Source: Bryobacterales bacterium
Lineage (GTDB): Bacteria > Acidobacteriota > Terriglobia > Bryobacterales > Bryobacteraceae
Length of the DNA stretch: 50,149 bases
Direction of reading: 5' to 3'
Assembly (NCBI GenBank): GCA_026954325.1
Contig: JAIXKK010000165.1
Span: 1 to 50,149, forward strand
Part shown: in pieces, positions 41,688 through 50,149 of the stretch
How positions within the stretch are numbered: the first letter of the stretch is position 1
Layout of the letters: every line of letters starts with the position of its first letter
Translations under genes and position numbers: made by a program
Notes under the pieces: model-generated
Database searches by the model: none
Told to the model about the DNA's origin: nothing
The model's input: the letters and a program-made list of their open reading frames with translations, nothing else

Positions 41688-41736
41688 TGAGCCTTGTTAC
41701 CGCGGATTCAGGGTAAACCGCATCCTCTTCAAATGC

Positions 41737-42855
41737 CTATGCAACCACCGCCCCCGTTTCCGCCGTATCGTAGCCCGCGAGCATTTCCAGTTTTCGCCGG
41801 AGAGCGGCTCGCTGTAACACATCGAGAAATGCCTTCACCGCCGGCATCTCCGCGGTCCGCCTCCGCAGGACCAGGTCATAGCGCTCGCTGTGCAACGGGA
41901 TGAACCCGAGGCCGAATGCCCTGGCGGCGGACAGGGTGGCCAGGCACGCGTCGGCCTCCCCCGAGGCCACACGGTATGCCGCCGCCAGATGACCGTAGGC
42001 AATCTGTTCATATCCATGCACCCCGTGGCCTGCCACGCCACTGCCCGCCAGAAGCTTGTCCAACAGGGCGCGGCTACCCGACCCCGGCTCCCGGTTCACA
42101 AACCGGACGCTCTTGCGCGCCAGATCCTCCGCCTTTTGGAGGCACTTCGGATTCCCCGCCGCCGTTACCAGCCCCTCCTCCCAGCGCGCGAAAGTCACCA
42201 CCATCACTTCCTCGTTTGCGAACTCCCTACGAATGAACGGCAGGTTGAATTCTCCGGTCTTGGGGTCTTCCAGATGGGACCCGGCGATGTGAACCTTCCC
42301 TTCTTTCAGCCACCCCAGAGCCAGCCGGCTCGATGCCGCCGCCGAGACAATCTCCACGCCGGCCGCCTTCTCCACCATCCGGGCGAGAAGACTGGCCGCC
42401 GGATCACACCCCGCCAAAACCAGTCGCTTCTGGGCGGCTTCCTCCTTTGCGAACACCGCCAGTTCCGCGCGTCCGGTCTGCCGCGTCCGCTCAATTATGC
42501 CGTCGGCCTCGGGCATGTAATAGGGCGCCGGAGTGACGGGAATGCCTACCCAGCGCGATCCCATCTGGCAGATCCGGACCGGCTGGCCCTTCTCCGCCGG
42601 GCCGGCGCTCAACACCTCCGCGGCGATCGGCTCGGGTGATGGTTGTGGCCCCGTTTGAAGAGAAAACAGTTCGTCAACAGTTACCTCGAGTTCGCGCGCC
42701 AGGTGAAGAGCCACTTCGGTGTTGGGAACGTAGGCGCCCGCCTCGATCGCATAGATCGTCTGGCGGCTGACTTGGACCCTCCTGGCCAGTTCGGATGCGC
42801 CCACACCCCGGCTCTTGCGCACCTGCGCGAGCCGGTTTGCAACGATGGTTTTCAT
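41737..42855 (-). CDS. XRE-type HTH regulator with periplasmic-binding-protein-like domain
   Basis: A protein of 372 residues from ATG 42855. Residues about 5-58 are an XRE helix-turn-helix (RLAQVRKSRGVGASELARRV, SRQTIYAIEAGAYVPNTEVAL). Residues about 90-360 resemble PBP_like (PF12727), a type II substrate-binding fold found in oxyanion-responsive regulators such as those linked to molybdate. GGGAAG stands nine bases before the chosen ATG; the frame also extends to ATG 42885 without a ribosome-binding site. Its ligand and targets are unknown; the nearby Fe-S, haem and receptor genes are candidates. Confidence 0.82.
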   Translation of the reverse strand: MKTIVANRLAQVRKSRGVGASELARRVQVSRQTIYAIEAGAYVPNTEVALHLARELEVTVDELFSLQTGPQPSPEPIAAEVLSAGPAEKGQPVRICQMGSRWVGIPVTPAPYYMPEADGIIERTRQTGRAELAVFAKEEAAQKRLVLAGCDPAASLLARMVEKAAGVEIVSAAASSRLALGWLKEGKVHIAGSHLEDPKTGEFNLPFIRREFANEEVMVVTFARWEEGLVTAAGNPKCLQKAEDLARKSVRFVNREPGSGSRALLDKLLAGSGVAGHGVHGYEQIAYGHLAAAYRVASGEADACLATLSAARAFGLGFIPLHSERYDLVLRRRTAEMPAVKAFLDVLQRAALRRKLEMLAGYDTAETGAVVA

Positions 42856-42958
42856 AATGCGCCGCTTCCCGGCCGCCTCATCCATATCGCGAAAATCAGC
42901 CCGTGCCGTGTATACATGGCCACCTCATTATTCTAAGCCGTCTCGTTCCCGCCGAGGC

Positions 42959-45900
42959 TCAGAAATGGACCTTACCCGCAAATTCGAAGACCCGCGGATT
43001 CCCCGCGCCCGTAATCGAACCGAACGCCGCGCTGCCAAAACTTCCGTTCGGGTTGTTCAGCGGCGGAGTGTTTGAAACGTTGAATACTTCCGCGCGAAAT
43101 TCCAGCTTGGCGCGCTCGCTGATTCGGAATGTCTTGCCGATCATCAGATCGGCGTTCTGGAGGCCGGGGCCGCGAACCGGGTTGCGCGAACTGTTGCCGA
43201 TCACGAATTGCGGCGCCGCCGCAAAGGCGGCCGTATCGAAATACTTCGCCGCCGAGCGCCCATCCGGCTCGTTCGCATTGCGGATCCGATTGGGCCTCTG
43301 CACCGCATAACCGAGGCTGGAATTGTTATTCGTGGCCTGCGTCACGGCAATCGCCTCCCCGGCCTGCATCCGTACCAGCCCCCCGATTCGCCATCCCGAT
43401 AGCTTCCACCAGCGCGGAATGTCGTAGACCCACCCCGCCGCGAACACCTGTGGAATGTCCCCGCTCGAAACGTCGTTCTCCAGGTGGCGGTTATTGGCAT
43501 CCGCGGCGCCGGTGTTGTTCAATACCGGACCGGTGAAAATCGTCTGCGAAAATACGCTCGACGCGTCATCCATCAGCTTGGAAAACGTATAAGAGGCCGT
43601 GCACGTAAGGCCGTGCGAAAACCGCTTCTCCAGCCTGGCCGTCGCCGCATGATAACTGGAATTCCCAACGTTGTCGCGAAACAGCGCCACCGTCGTGAAA
43701 CGGGGAAACGGCCTCAGCAACTGCTGCCGCGCGATGGTTGCTCCGCCCAGCGAGGAAGACACGGGAATCTCCCCCACGTACGGATTCGGCGCTCGTTCCA
43801 GCAGCGCCGCCCCCATCGGCAGGTATTGCGCCGGAAGCTGATTGATGTTCCAGTCAGGAATACCCAGGCGCGTGTTCTTCGAGCCGAGGTACCCTGCCTC
43901 CACATTCCAGTTCGCTCCCACCGTCTTCTGAACCGTGAAGTTCCATTGCTGCGAATAGCCGGACCCGTTGTCTCGATCAACGCCGAACACACCTTGCCCC
44001 AAACCCGAGTTCGGATTCGGCGAAGACGGCTGAACCGCCGGACCATTCGACAGGAGGAACGCCGCGGTTACGTTATCCTGCGATTGCCGGCCCAATGTTT
44101 GCACGAATGGAAACTGCGGAATCGTGAACGGGGTCGTGATCCCGGACTGCTCAAAATAGATCATTCCATAGCCGGAACGCACCACCCAACTCTCTCCCAA
44201 ACGGTAGGAGATCCCCACGCGCGGACCGAAATTGCAGCACTCGAGTCTCCGCGCCGTGCGCGGAAACTCAAGCGTCTGGGTCTTCAAATTGAAAATCGCG
44301 CCCTGATCCCGCCGCTCCGTCGAGGGAAAATTGAGGGTATATCGCGTGCCGATGTTCCACGTCAGCCGTGACGATACCTTCCAGTCATCGCCGGCAAAGA
44401 ATTCGGCAATGTGCGCCCGCGGCTGAATCACATTCTTCTGAATGTCGATCGTAAAGGCGTTCACCTGCCCCAGAAGAAGCGACGCCGGCGAACTGCCGCT
44501 CCCCGTGACTCCGGCTTTGTTCGTCCCGGTTGTCGAGAACCCGAATGATCCGGTGGGATTGGGCGGATTCAGCACGTCCAAAGCCTGCCGCCGGATGTCC
44601 GTTCCGAACTTGATCGTATGCCGCCGCTTCACCATCGTGAACGTGTCGAGAAACTCCGTCACTGACGTCGTGAACCGCGAATTCGCCGCCGTGGTTGGTC
44701 CAATCTGTTGAAACCCCGCCACGGAGAAAATCGGCGGCGACGATGCAAAAGAGTTCGCGGGCAGCCCCGGAACGGTAAAGCCGCCATTTTGCAGCGGCGT
44801 CTGATTCAGGTCCCTGCGTGAATACCCGAACCGGAATTGATTCAGCACGGTTGGAGAAATCGTCCAACTGTAATCGCCCGCAAACGCGTCTCCCCGCGTA
44901 ATCGCGTGCCCCGTCACACCGGAGGCCAGCGCTCCACTGCCATCCGGCAGCGGCGTCACGGGCGTGTCGTCATCGTGAAAGTAGGTATACCGCCCGAATA
45001 GCCTGTGTTTTTCCCTGAAGTAGCGGTCTACCCGGAAGTCGGCCTGGTCCTGATTGTCCGGCTCCGTCGCGGTTCGAACAAAGTTGTTCGCCCCGGCTAC
45101 ATTTGGAGCCGGGTAATGTTCCAGCACTTGCGCCCCGATGGAATCAAAACGGCTCACCGGAATTGTATTGTTTGGAAACTGCATCCCGGGAGACGTCAGG
45201 GGGTCAAAGATCGTTTGCGCGAAAACACCCTGGCGCTGCGCCAGGCTGGGAACCACGCTGAACCGTGTAATGCCGGTGCGCAGCCGGGTCCCCTGCCAGT
45301 CGGCAAAGAAGAACGTCCTGTCTTTCTGGATGGGCCCCCCTATCGTCATCCCATACTGGTTGCGGCGAAACTTGGGATTCGGCCCCGGCTGGGCGAACAG
45401 GTTCCGGGCGTTCAGCGCTTCGTTCCGGAAGAACTCGAACAGACTTCCATGGAGTTCATTGCCGCCCGACTTTCCGGTCACCATGACCGTGCCTCCGTTC
45501 GATCTCCCGTATTCCGGCGAGTACGCATTGATGTTCAGCTTGAACTCCTCAATCCCATCGATGATGGGGTAGTACACCACCTGCCCCGGTTCCGGTTGCA
45601 GCACGCTGATTCCGTCATAGATGTACTCGTTCGTCCGCGGGCGGCTCCCGTTGATCCTCGGTAGAAACTGCCCCTTCGGCAGCGCTACGCCGGGGGCAAG
45701 CGTCACCAGGGGAATGAAATTCCGTCCGTCCAGCGGCAGCGCGGAGATCTTCCGCTCATCCACGTTCAGACTCACTTCCCCGCTCGCCGTCTGCAGCAGG
45801 GGAGCCGCCGCCGTCACATCCATCGATTGGCTGGGCTGCCCGATTTGGAGCGTCACGGAAATCGCCGTGCGGTCCCCCATCCGGAGAACAATTCCGCTCC

Positions 45901-46201
45901 GGCGGTATGTCCGGAATCCTGGCCGTTCCACCGTGAGCACGTATTCCCCGGCCGGCAAGCCCAGGAGATGATACTCCCCCCGTTCGTCAGACACGGAAAT
46001 ATACCGGGCCGCCGTCGCCCGGTTCTCCGCTTCCGCCTTGGCCCTGGGAATCGCCAGCCCGGACGGATCCTCGATGGAGCCGGACAATTCCGCGCGGCCC
46101 GCTTGCCCAGGGCAAACCGGCGGCGCAACCAACAGGCATACCCAGAGGAAAGCGGTCTTTCTCAGCGCCCTCCGGCACAATAGGTCACTTATACACGACA
46201 T
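42959..46201 (-). CDS. TonB-dependent receptor with carboxypeptidase-regulatory-like domain (Oar-like)
   Basis: An outer-membrane receptor of 1080 residues. After a signal sequence (hydrophobic core AFLWVCLLVA) come the CarboxypepD_reg domain (LSGSIEDPSGLAIPRAKAEA, LLGLPAGEYVLTVERPGF), the plug (ISALPLDGRNFIPLVTLAPG, GGTVMVTGKSGGNELHG) and a large beta-barrel ending FEFAGKVHF, with the terminal Phe used in barrel assembly. ATG 46201 is used; the frame also opens upstream from TTG 46246. It has the same layout as the protein at 15706-19125, with little close identity by eye. The imported substrate is unknown. Confidence 0.9.
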   Translation of the reverse strand: MSCISDLLCRRALRKTAFLWVCLLVAPPVCPGQAGRAELSGSIEDPSGLAIPRAKAEAENRATAARYISVSDERGEYHLLGLPAGEYVLTVERPGFRTYRRSGIVLRMGDRTAISVTLQIGQPSQSMDVTAAAPLLQTASGEVSLNVDERKISALPLDGRNFIPLVTLAPGVALPKGQFLPRINGSRPRTNEYIYDGISVLQPEPGQVVYYPIIDGIEEFKLNINAYSPEYGRSNGGTVMVTGKSGGNELHGSLFEFFRNEALNARNLFAQPGPNPKFRRNQYGMTIGGPIQKDRTFFFADWQGTRLRTGITRFSVVPSLAQRQGVFAQTIFDPLTSPGMQFPNNTIPVSRFDSIGAQVLEHYPAPNVAGANNFVRTATEPDNQDQADFRVDRYFREKHRLFGRYTYFHDDDTPVTPLPDGSGALASGVTGHAITRGDAFAGDYSWTISPTVLNQFRFGYSRRDLNQTPLQNGGFTVPGLPANSFASSPPIFSVAGFQQIGPTTAANSRFTTSVTEFLDTFTMVKRRHTIKFGTDIRRQALDVLNPPNPTGSFGFSTTGTNKAGVTGSGSSPASLLLGQVNAFTIDIQKNVIQPRAHIAEFFAGDDWKVSSRLTWNIGTRYTLNFPSTERRDQGAIFNLKTQTLEFPRTARRLECCNFGPRVGISYRLGESWVVRSGYGMIYFEQSGITTPFTIPQFPFVQTLGRQSQDNVTAAFLLSNGPAVQPSSPNPNSGLGQGVFGVDRDNGSGYSQQWNFTVQKTVGANWNVEAGYLGSKNTRLGIPDWNINQLPAQYLPMGAALLERAPNPYVGEIPVSSSLGGATIARQQLLRPFPRFTTVALFRDNVGNSSYHAATARLEKRFSHGLTCTASYTFSKLMDDASSVFSQTIFTGPVLNNTGAADANNRHLENDVSSGDIPQVFAAGWVYDIPRWWKLSGWRIGGLVRMQAGEAIAVTQATNNNSSLGYAVQRPNRIRNANEPDGRSAAKYFDTAAFAAAPQFVIGNSSRNPVRGPGLQNADLMIGKTFRISERAKLEFRAEVFNVSNTPPLNNPNGSFGSAAFGSITGAGNPRVFEFAGKVHF

Positions 46202-46435
46202 CGATATGCAAAGATAACATAACTGAAAGCCGTATATCCACACCAACGTAATGTTTACGATACAACGAATGCCGCCGCTCTACCGCCCGGCGAAATGCGA
46301 TCCCCACCGCCGCCCGCATCTCGCGAGGCCCGCCGGCTTAAGCCACCCTCTCTCCCCCGCTATACCCCGGTTCCACCCTCCGCTCGAGCCTGGGGGCCGT
46401 GGCGCCCGCTCCAGTCGCATCCCCCCGGCCGCTGA
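46202..46435. other. Intergenic region between receptor and TolC-like gene
   Basis: A gene-free stretch of 234 bases, C-rich on the + strand. AT-rich words (TAACATAAC, ACGTAATGTTTACG) near 46215-46260 could hold the receptor promoter, but no matched -35/-10 pair stands out. Confidence 0.4.
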
Positions 46436-47704
46436 CTACCGCAATACTCCCGTCTCATACTCCACCACTGCCGTCCGCCACTGGTAGTCATATCGCGCCG
46501 AAGCGTCCGCGATCTCCGCATTGGTCCGGTTCAACTGCGCCTGGCTCAATTCGATGATGGACCCCAATCCCAGGTCATGCCGCGTCTGTGCCAGGCGCAA
46601 AGTCCGCTGCGCCTGTTCGGCCAGCCTGCGCGTCACCGTCAGGCGCCGCCACGCCGTTTGCTCGTTGAGCCACGCAATCCGCACCATATTCGCCACCTTC
46701 ACCTCGAGTTCCCGCGTTTCCTGAGAAATCGCCTCGCTTTTCAACACCGCCTCCGCATGACGGGCCTGAAACAACTTCCCGTTGAAGATGGGGATATTCA
46801 CGTTCAGCCCGAACCCTCCGTACGAGTTCGGCAGACGCCGCTCGGCGAACGGCAGCAGACCCGTCACCCCCAGCGCCTGCACCGCCGGAAACTTCAACCG
46901 CCGCTCGGCGTCGGCGAACCGCGCCGCGCTGTCCCGCCGCAGCCGCAACGACGCCAGATCCGGCCGCTGCTCCCGCGCCTTGCGGACCAGCGGTTCGCTG
47001 CTGATCTCCGGCGGCCCCACCTGGCTTTCGCCCTGCAGCGCGTAGGTTTCCGCCTCTGCCTGCCCCATCGCCGCCGACAACTCCGACAGCGCGGCCGCAA
47101 TCTCGTTCTCCGCGCGCACCACCAGCAGTTCCGCCTCCGATACGTTCACCTCGGCGAAACTCACATCGAGGCTCGACCGCAGATTGCTCTCCGCCAACTT
47201 CCCGATCTGCCGCGCCGTCAACTGCCGCATCTCGAGATTCTTTCGCGCCGATTCGAGCACCGCCTGCGCCATCAGCCCCTTGTAGAAGAACTCGCGCACG
47301 TGCAATCTCACCCTCGCCCGGTTGAAAGCAGTCTCCTCTTTCAAGGACCGCATGCGGCTTTCCTCGCTGGCCGCCAGTTTGCCCGTCCGGCCGAAGTCCG
47401 TCAGCAACTGCGACAATGTCACGCCGCCCGCCACGCGCGAGGACAGACTGGAATCCTGCAGCGTGCCCGCCGTGATCCGCGTCAGTTCCTGCGCATGCAC
47501 CGCGGTCAGGCTCGCCCCGAACTGCGGATAGAGCGAAGAGCGCGCTTCGGTCACCGCTTCCCCGGCCGCTTGCGCGCGCAGTTCCGCGGCGCGAATCCTC
47601 GGGTGATTACGTAAGGCTATCTCTTCGGCTTCCCGCAGAGTCAGCGTCTTTTGTTGCGCGGGCAGCAGCGCCCCCGCCAGCATCAGGCTCGCCAGTATTT
47701 TCAT
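46436..47704 (-). CDS. TolC-family outer-membrane efflux channel (second copy)
   Basis: A protein of 422 residues with signal peptide MKILASLMLAGALLPAQ, then LTLREAEEIALRNHPRIRAAE. The two repeats carry SLDVSFAEVNVSEAELLVVRAE and GLGSIIELSQAQLNRTNAEI, nearly the same helices as in the channel at 8227-9543, so the two are paralogs. The start overlaps the stop of the upstream pump by four bases (ATGA). It forms the outer-membrane duct of that pump. Confidence 0.93.
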   Translation of the reverse strand: MKILASLMLAGALLPAQQKTLTLREAEEIALRNHPRIRAAELRAQAAGEAVTEARSSLYPQFGASLTAVHAQELTRITAGTLQDSSLSSRVAGGVTLSQLLTDFGRTGKLAASEESRMRSLKEETAFNRARVRLHVREFFYKGLMAQAVLESARKNLEMRQLTARQIGKLAESNLRSSLDVSFAEVNVSEAELLVVRAENEIAAALSELSAAMGQAEAETYALQGESQVGPPEISSEPLVRKAREQRPDLASLRLRRDSAARFADAERRLKFPAVQALGVTGLLPFAERRLPNSYGGFGLNVNIPIFNGKLFQARHAEAVLKSEAISQETRELEVKVANMVRIAWLNEQTAWRRLTVTRRLAEQAQRTLRLAQTRHDLGLGSIIELSQAQLNRTNAEIADASARYDYQWRTAVVEYETGVLR

Positions 47705-50149
47705 TCTTCTGTCCGTGGCTTCGGAAGACCCGCCAATGGATCCCGTCCGCGGTACACCAGAAGATATGCCGCCGGCACAAGAAACACCGTGAACAACAGC
47801 GAAACGCCCATCCCGCCGATGATGGCTCGCGCCAGCGGCGCGTACGCCTCGCTGCCCGTCCCCAGTTTGAGCGCCATCGGCGTCAGCCCGATGATCGTGG
47901 CAAGCGACGTCATGAGAATCGGCCGCAACCGTACCCGCGCCGCCATCGCCACCGCGTCCGCCAACTCCATTCCGTCCACCCGCATCCGCCGTGTGAAGTC
48001 CACAATCAGGATGCTGTTGGAAACCACTATCCCCACCATCATGACCACGCCCATCAGCGACTGCACGTTCAATGTGGTGCCGGTGGCGTAAAGCGTCACG
48101 ATCACTCCGATGAGTCCCATCGGCACGGCCAGCAGGATCAGCACCGGATCGATAGTGCTCTGAAACTGGGCCACCAGGATCAGGTACAGCAGCAGAATCG
48201 ACAAGCTCAGCCCCATGCCGAAACTCCCGAACGATGCCCGCATGTCGTCCACCATCCCGCGCATATCCACGCGGACGCCCTTGGGCAGTTTGGTTCGCGC
48301 CAGCACCCCTTCGATCTCTTTCGCCGCCCTTCCGAGGTCTTCCTCCTCGAGGCTCACGAATACGTTGATCACCTTCCGCAATCCGTAGTGATCCACCTCC
48401 GTCGGCGACATCCGCCGCTCGATCGTCGACACCGTGTCCAGCAGCGTGGCCCGCGAGCGGTTTGCCCCGTGCAATGGCATCGAGCGCAGGTCCGTGATGT
48501 CCCGCACCTGTCCTTCCGGATATTGCACCGTCAGGAAGAAATCATTAAAACTCTTCGGGTCCGTCCACATCGTCGGCGCGATCATCTGGTTCGAAGAGAC
48601 CGCGGTGATGAGATTGCTCACCACTTCTTTTTGCGTCAGCCCCAGCATGCTCGCCCGCTCGCGTTCGATCTCGATCTGGATCGCGGGATTGTCGAGGTCC
48701 TGCGGAATCAGGATGTCCGAAACTCCGCGGATGCGCCGCACCCGCGCCGCCAGTTGAGTCGCCACGCGGAATGGCGACTCCAGATCCGGTCCGGTCACCT
48801 GCAGATCAATCGGGGCCGGTTTGCCGGAATTCAGCACGGCGTCCATGAAGCCTCCCGATTGGAAGTACGCGCTCATCTCGGGCATCTCCTCGCGGATTCT
48901 CCGCCGTACGCGGGCCATGTACTCGTCGCTTCCCGTCTTGTGGCCGTCCTTCAAACTCACCTGGAGGAATGCCGTGTGCGGAGCCGAGTTGCTCGTGTAG
49001 AGCGCCGAAAAATCCGGCACCACGCCGATATTGGACACCATCATTTCGTAGTCCTCGGGCGATACCACCTCCCGCACCAGTTTCTCGACGCGCGCCACTT
49101 TCTTCTCTGTCTCCCGAAGATCCGTGCCGGACGGAGCCTTCAAGTTCATCACGAACTGTCCGGCGTCCGTGCGCGGGAAATAGGAGGTCCCCAGGCGGGG
49201 ATAGAGCAGCAGGCTCCCGCCAAACACAGCCAGCATCAACAGGACCGTGAGCAGCGGAGCGCGGAGCGCGCCGCCGAGCAGCACGTCGTAGCCCTCGAGC
49301 AGTTTCAAAAAGCCCAGGTTGAACTCGTAAAACAGAAATGCGCCCTTCTTCTTCGGGACACCGTGCTCGTGCGACTCGCGAATAAACGCCGCGCAGTACA
49401 ACGGCACAATCGTCATCGCCACGAAGTAGGACGCAAAGAGGGACAGCACCACGGTCAACGCCAGCGCCGTGAAAAGATCCCGGCTTATGCCGTAAAGCAA
49501 TGTCACCGGAAAGAACACCACCGCCGTTGTCAATGTCGAAGCCAGCACCGGCAACGCCACTTCCTGCGCGCCTTCCACGGCCGCCTTGCGCGGCGATTTG
49601 CCCATGTCGAGATGGCGGAAGATGTTCTCCAGCACCACCACCGAGTTGTCGATCAGCCGCGAGAACGCAAGCGCGATTCCTCCCAATGTCATCGCGTTGA
49701 TCGAGCCTTTCCCCACGGACAACAGCGCAAATGCCACAATCGCCGAAAGGGGAACGGAAAGGAGCACCGCGGCCGTCGCCCGCGGGCTGCCCAGAAAGAT
49801 CAGGATCATCAGCGACGTCAACACGACGCCGAGACTCGCCTCGCTCACCACCGTATGAATCGCCTTCTTGATGAATCGCGACTGGTCGAACACCACCCGG
49901 GCCACCAGGCCCTCCGGCACGTCCAGCAGTTGCCCCACTTCCTTCTTCACCGCGTCCACCACCGCGATCGTGTTCGAATCGCCGCCCTGCCGCAGCACGG
50001 GCTGATACACGGATGCCTGTCCGTCGACGCGCACAATGTTGTACTGGATCTGCGCCGCGTCCTTCACCGCGCCCACATCCGAAATCTTCACCGACGCCGC
50101 GCCCACCGTGCGCACCGGCAGGTCCTCGATGCCGGCGATATCCGTATAC
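47701..50149 (-). CDS. RND efflux pump, inner-membrane subunit (partial at window end)
   Basis: The last 816 codons of an RND transporter; the start lies beyond 50149. The second half of the first periplasmic domain, two transmembrane bundles and the docking loops are present. It is a close paralog of the pump at 5032-8214 (shared stretches IQYNVVRVDGQ/IQYNIVRVDGQ, VVLTSLMILIFLGS, LALAFSRVIDNSV/IALAFSRLIDNSV). The relay has Asp-Asn (codons 49650-49645) instead of Asp-Asp and Ser (codon 48021-48019) at the AcrB Lys940 place, as in the other pump. A partner adaptor gene would lie outside the window. Confidence 0.95.
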   Translation of the reverse strand, partial: YTDIAGIEDLPVRTVGAASVKISDVGAVKDAAQIQYNIVRVDGQASVYQPVLRQGGDSNTIAVVDAVKKEVGQLLDVPEGLVARVVFDQSRFIKKAIHTVVSEASLGVVLTSLMILIFLGSPRATAAVLLSVPLSAIVAFALLSVGKGSINAMTLGGIALAFSRLIDNSVVVLENIFRHLDMGKSPRKAAVEGAQEVALPVLASTLTTAVVFFPVTLLYGISRDLFTALALTVVLSLFASYFVAMTIVPLYCAAFIRESHEHGVPKKKGAFLFYEFNLGFLKLLEGYDVLLGGALRAPLLTVLLMLAVFGGSLLLYPRLGTSYFPRTDAGQFVMNLKAPSGTDLRETEKKVARVEKLVREVVSPEDYEMMVSNIGVVPDFSALYTSNSAPHTAFLQVSLKDGHKTGSDEYMARVRRRIREEMPEMSAYFQSGGFMDAVLNSGKPAPIDLQVTGPDLESPFRVATQLAARVRRIRGVSDILIPQDLDNPAIQIEIERERASMLGLTQKEVVSNLITAVSSNQMIAPTMWTDPKSFNDFFLTVQYPEGQVRDITDLRSMPLHGANRSRATLLDTVSTIERRMSPTEVDHYGLRKVINVFVSLEEEDLGRAAKEIEGVLARTKLPKGVRVDMRGMVDDMRASFGSFGMGLSLSILLLYLILVAQFQSTIDPVLILLAVPMGLIGVIVTLYATGTTLNVQSLMGVVMMVGIVVSNSILIVDFTRRMRVDGMELADAVAMAARVRLRPILMTSLATIIGLTPMALKLGTGSEAYAPLARAIIGGMGVSLLFTVFLVPAAYLLVYRGRDPLAGLPKPRTEE

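Noticed and set aside
41688..41736. A fifth CRP/FNR-type box before the DUF1848 gene
   Set aside because: No TGAC-N4-GTCA core is present in this gap, so the gene was not placed in the regulon.
43484..47614. Large + strand frames opposite the second TonB receptor and TolC-like gene
   Set aside because: They are Arg/Pro/His-rich shadows without motifs.
1..50149. CRISPR arrays, tRNA or rRNA genes, transposases, phage genes
   Set aside because: Looked for by eye; no regularly spaced repeats, cloverleaf with CCA-type ends, rRNA-like blocks or recombinase motifs were found. A tool-based search could still find a tRNA that I missed.

Overview
The window reads as a chromosomal segment of a high-GC acidobacterium of the Solibacter/Bryobacter type. 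This is an inference from gene content: two very large TonB-dependent receptors with an N-terminal carboxypeptidase-regulatory-like domain and an aromatic C-terminus, TAT-exported Gfo/Idh/MocA oxidoreductases, DUF6807 and RraA-like proteins, a copy of the GPxTPEGKARSS small-protein family, and the order ispE-prs-rplY-pth-rpsF-rpsR-rplI. I saw no rRNA, tRNA, CRISPR array, transposase or phage gene.

Layout. 1-2640: an FCD-type GntR regulator, a convergent di-haem peroxidase and a multi-copy-type hypothetical protein, on DNA that is strikingly C-rich on the + strand. 2945-10053: a promoter with a palindromic operator, then RraA-like protein, membrane fusion lipoprotein, RND pump, TolC-like channel and a small membrane protein. 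10176-12824: a truncated paralog of the GPxTPEGKARSS protein, a double-cupin protein and a graveyard of decayed genes (Gfo/Idh/MocA, a glycosidase-like protein, cytochrome c). 12825-23761: a carbohydrate locus in which an exported oxidoreductase and a ROK repressor diverge, followed by an operator-overlapped promoter and a run of TonB receptor, DUF6807 protein, SDR dehydrogenase, two Gfo/Idh/MocA proteins and an exported unknown. 23762-24829: a decayed PPK2 kinase and a methyltransferase. 25018-29534: the housekeeping run from ispE to rplI, closed by a hairpin. 29601-33860: SDR, HEAT-repeat protein and a fused 2-oxoacid dehydrogenase E1. 33928-42855: a block of minus-strand genes built around nitric-oxide and di-iron proteins. 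42959-50149: a second large TonB receptor and a second TolC-RND pair, paralogous to the first and running off the window.

The most interesting part is 33928-40677. Eight genes form four apparent operons: (1) an NnrS-like membrane protein with DUF1858 domains at both ends; (2) Ric/ScdA plus a hemerythrin-like protein; (3) cupin-DUF2249, a small membrane protein and a second hemerythrin-like protein; (4) a cupin plus a radical SAM/SPASM protein. Each operon, and no other gene I checked here, is headed by one CRP/FNR-type palindrome with the core TGAC-N4-GTCA. In each case a -10-like hexamer lies at or within one base of the class II activator position. In three of the four the predicted transcription start falls on or next to the start codon, implying leaderless mRNAs. 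I infer a single CRP/FNR-family regulator, not in this window, controlling a nitrosative-stress and iron/haem repair regulon.
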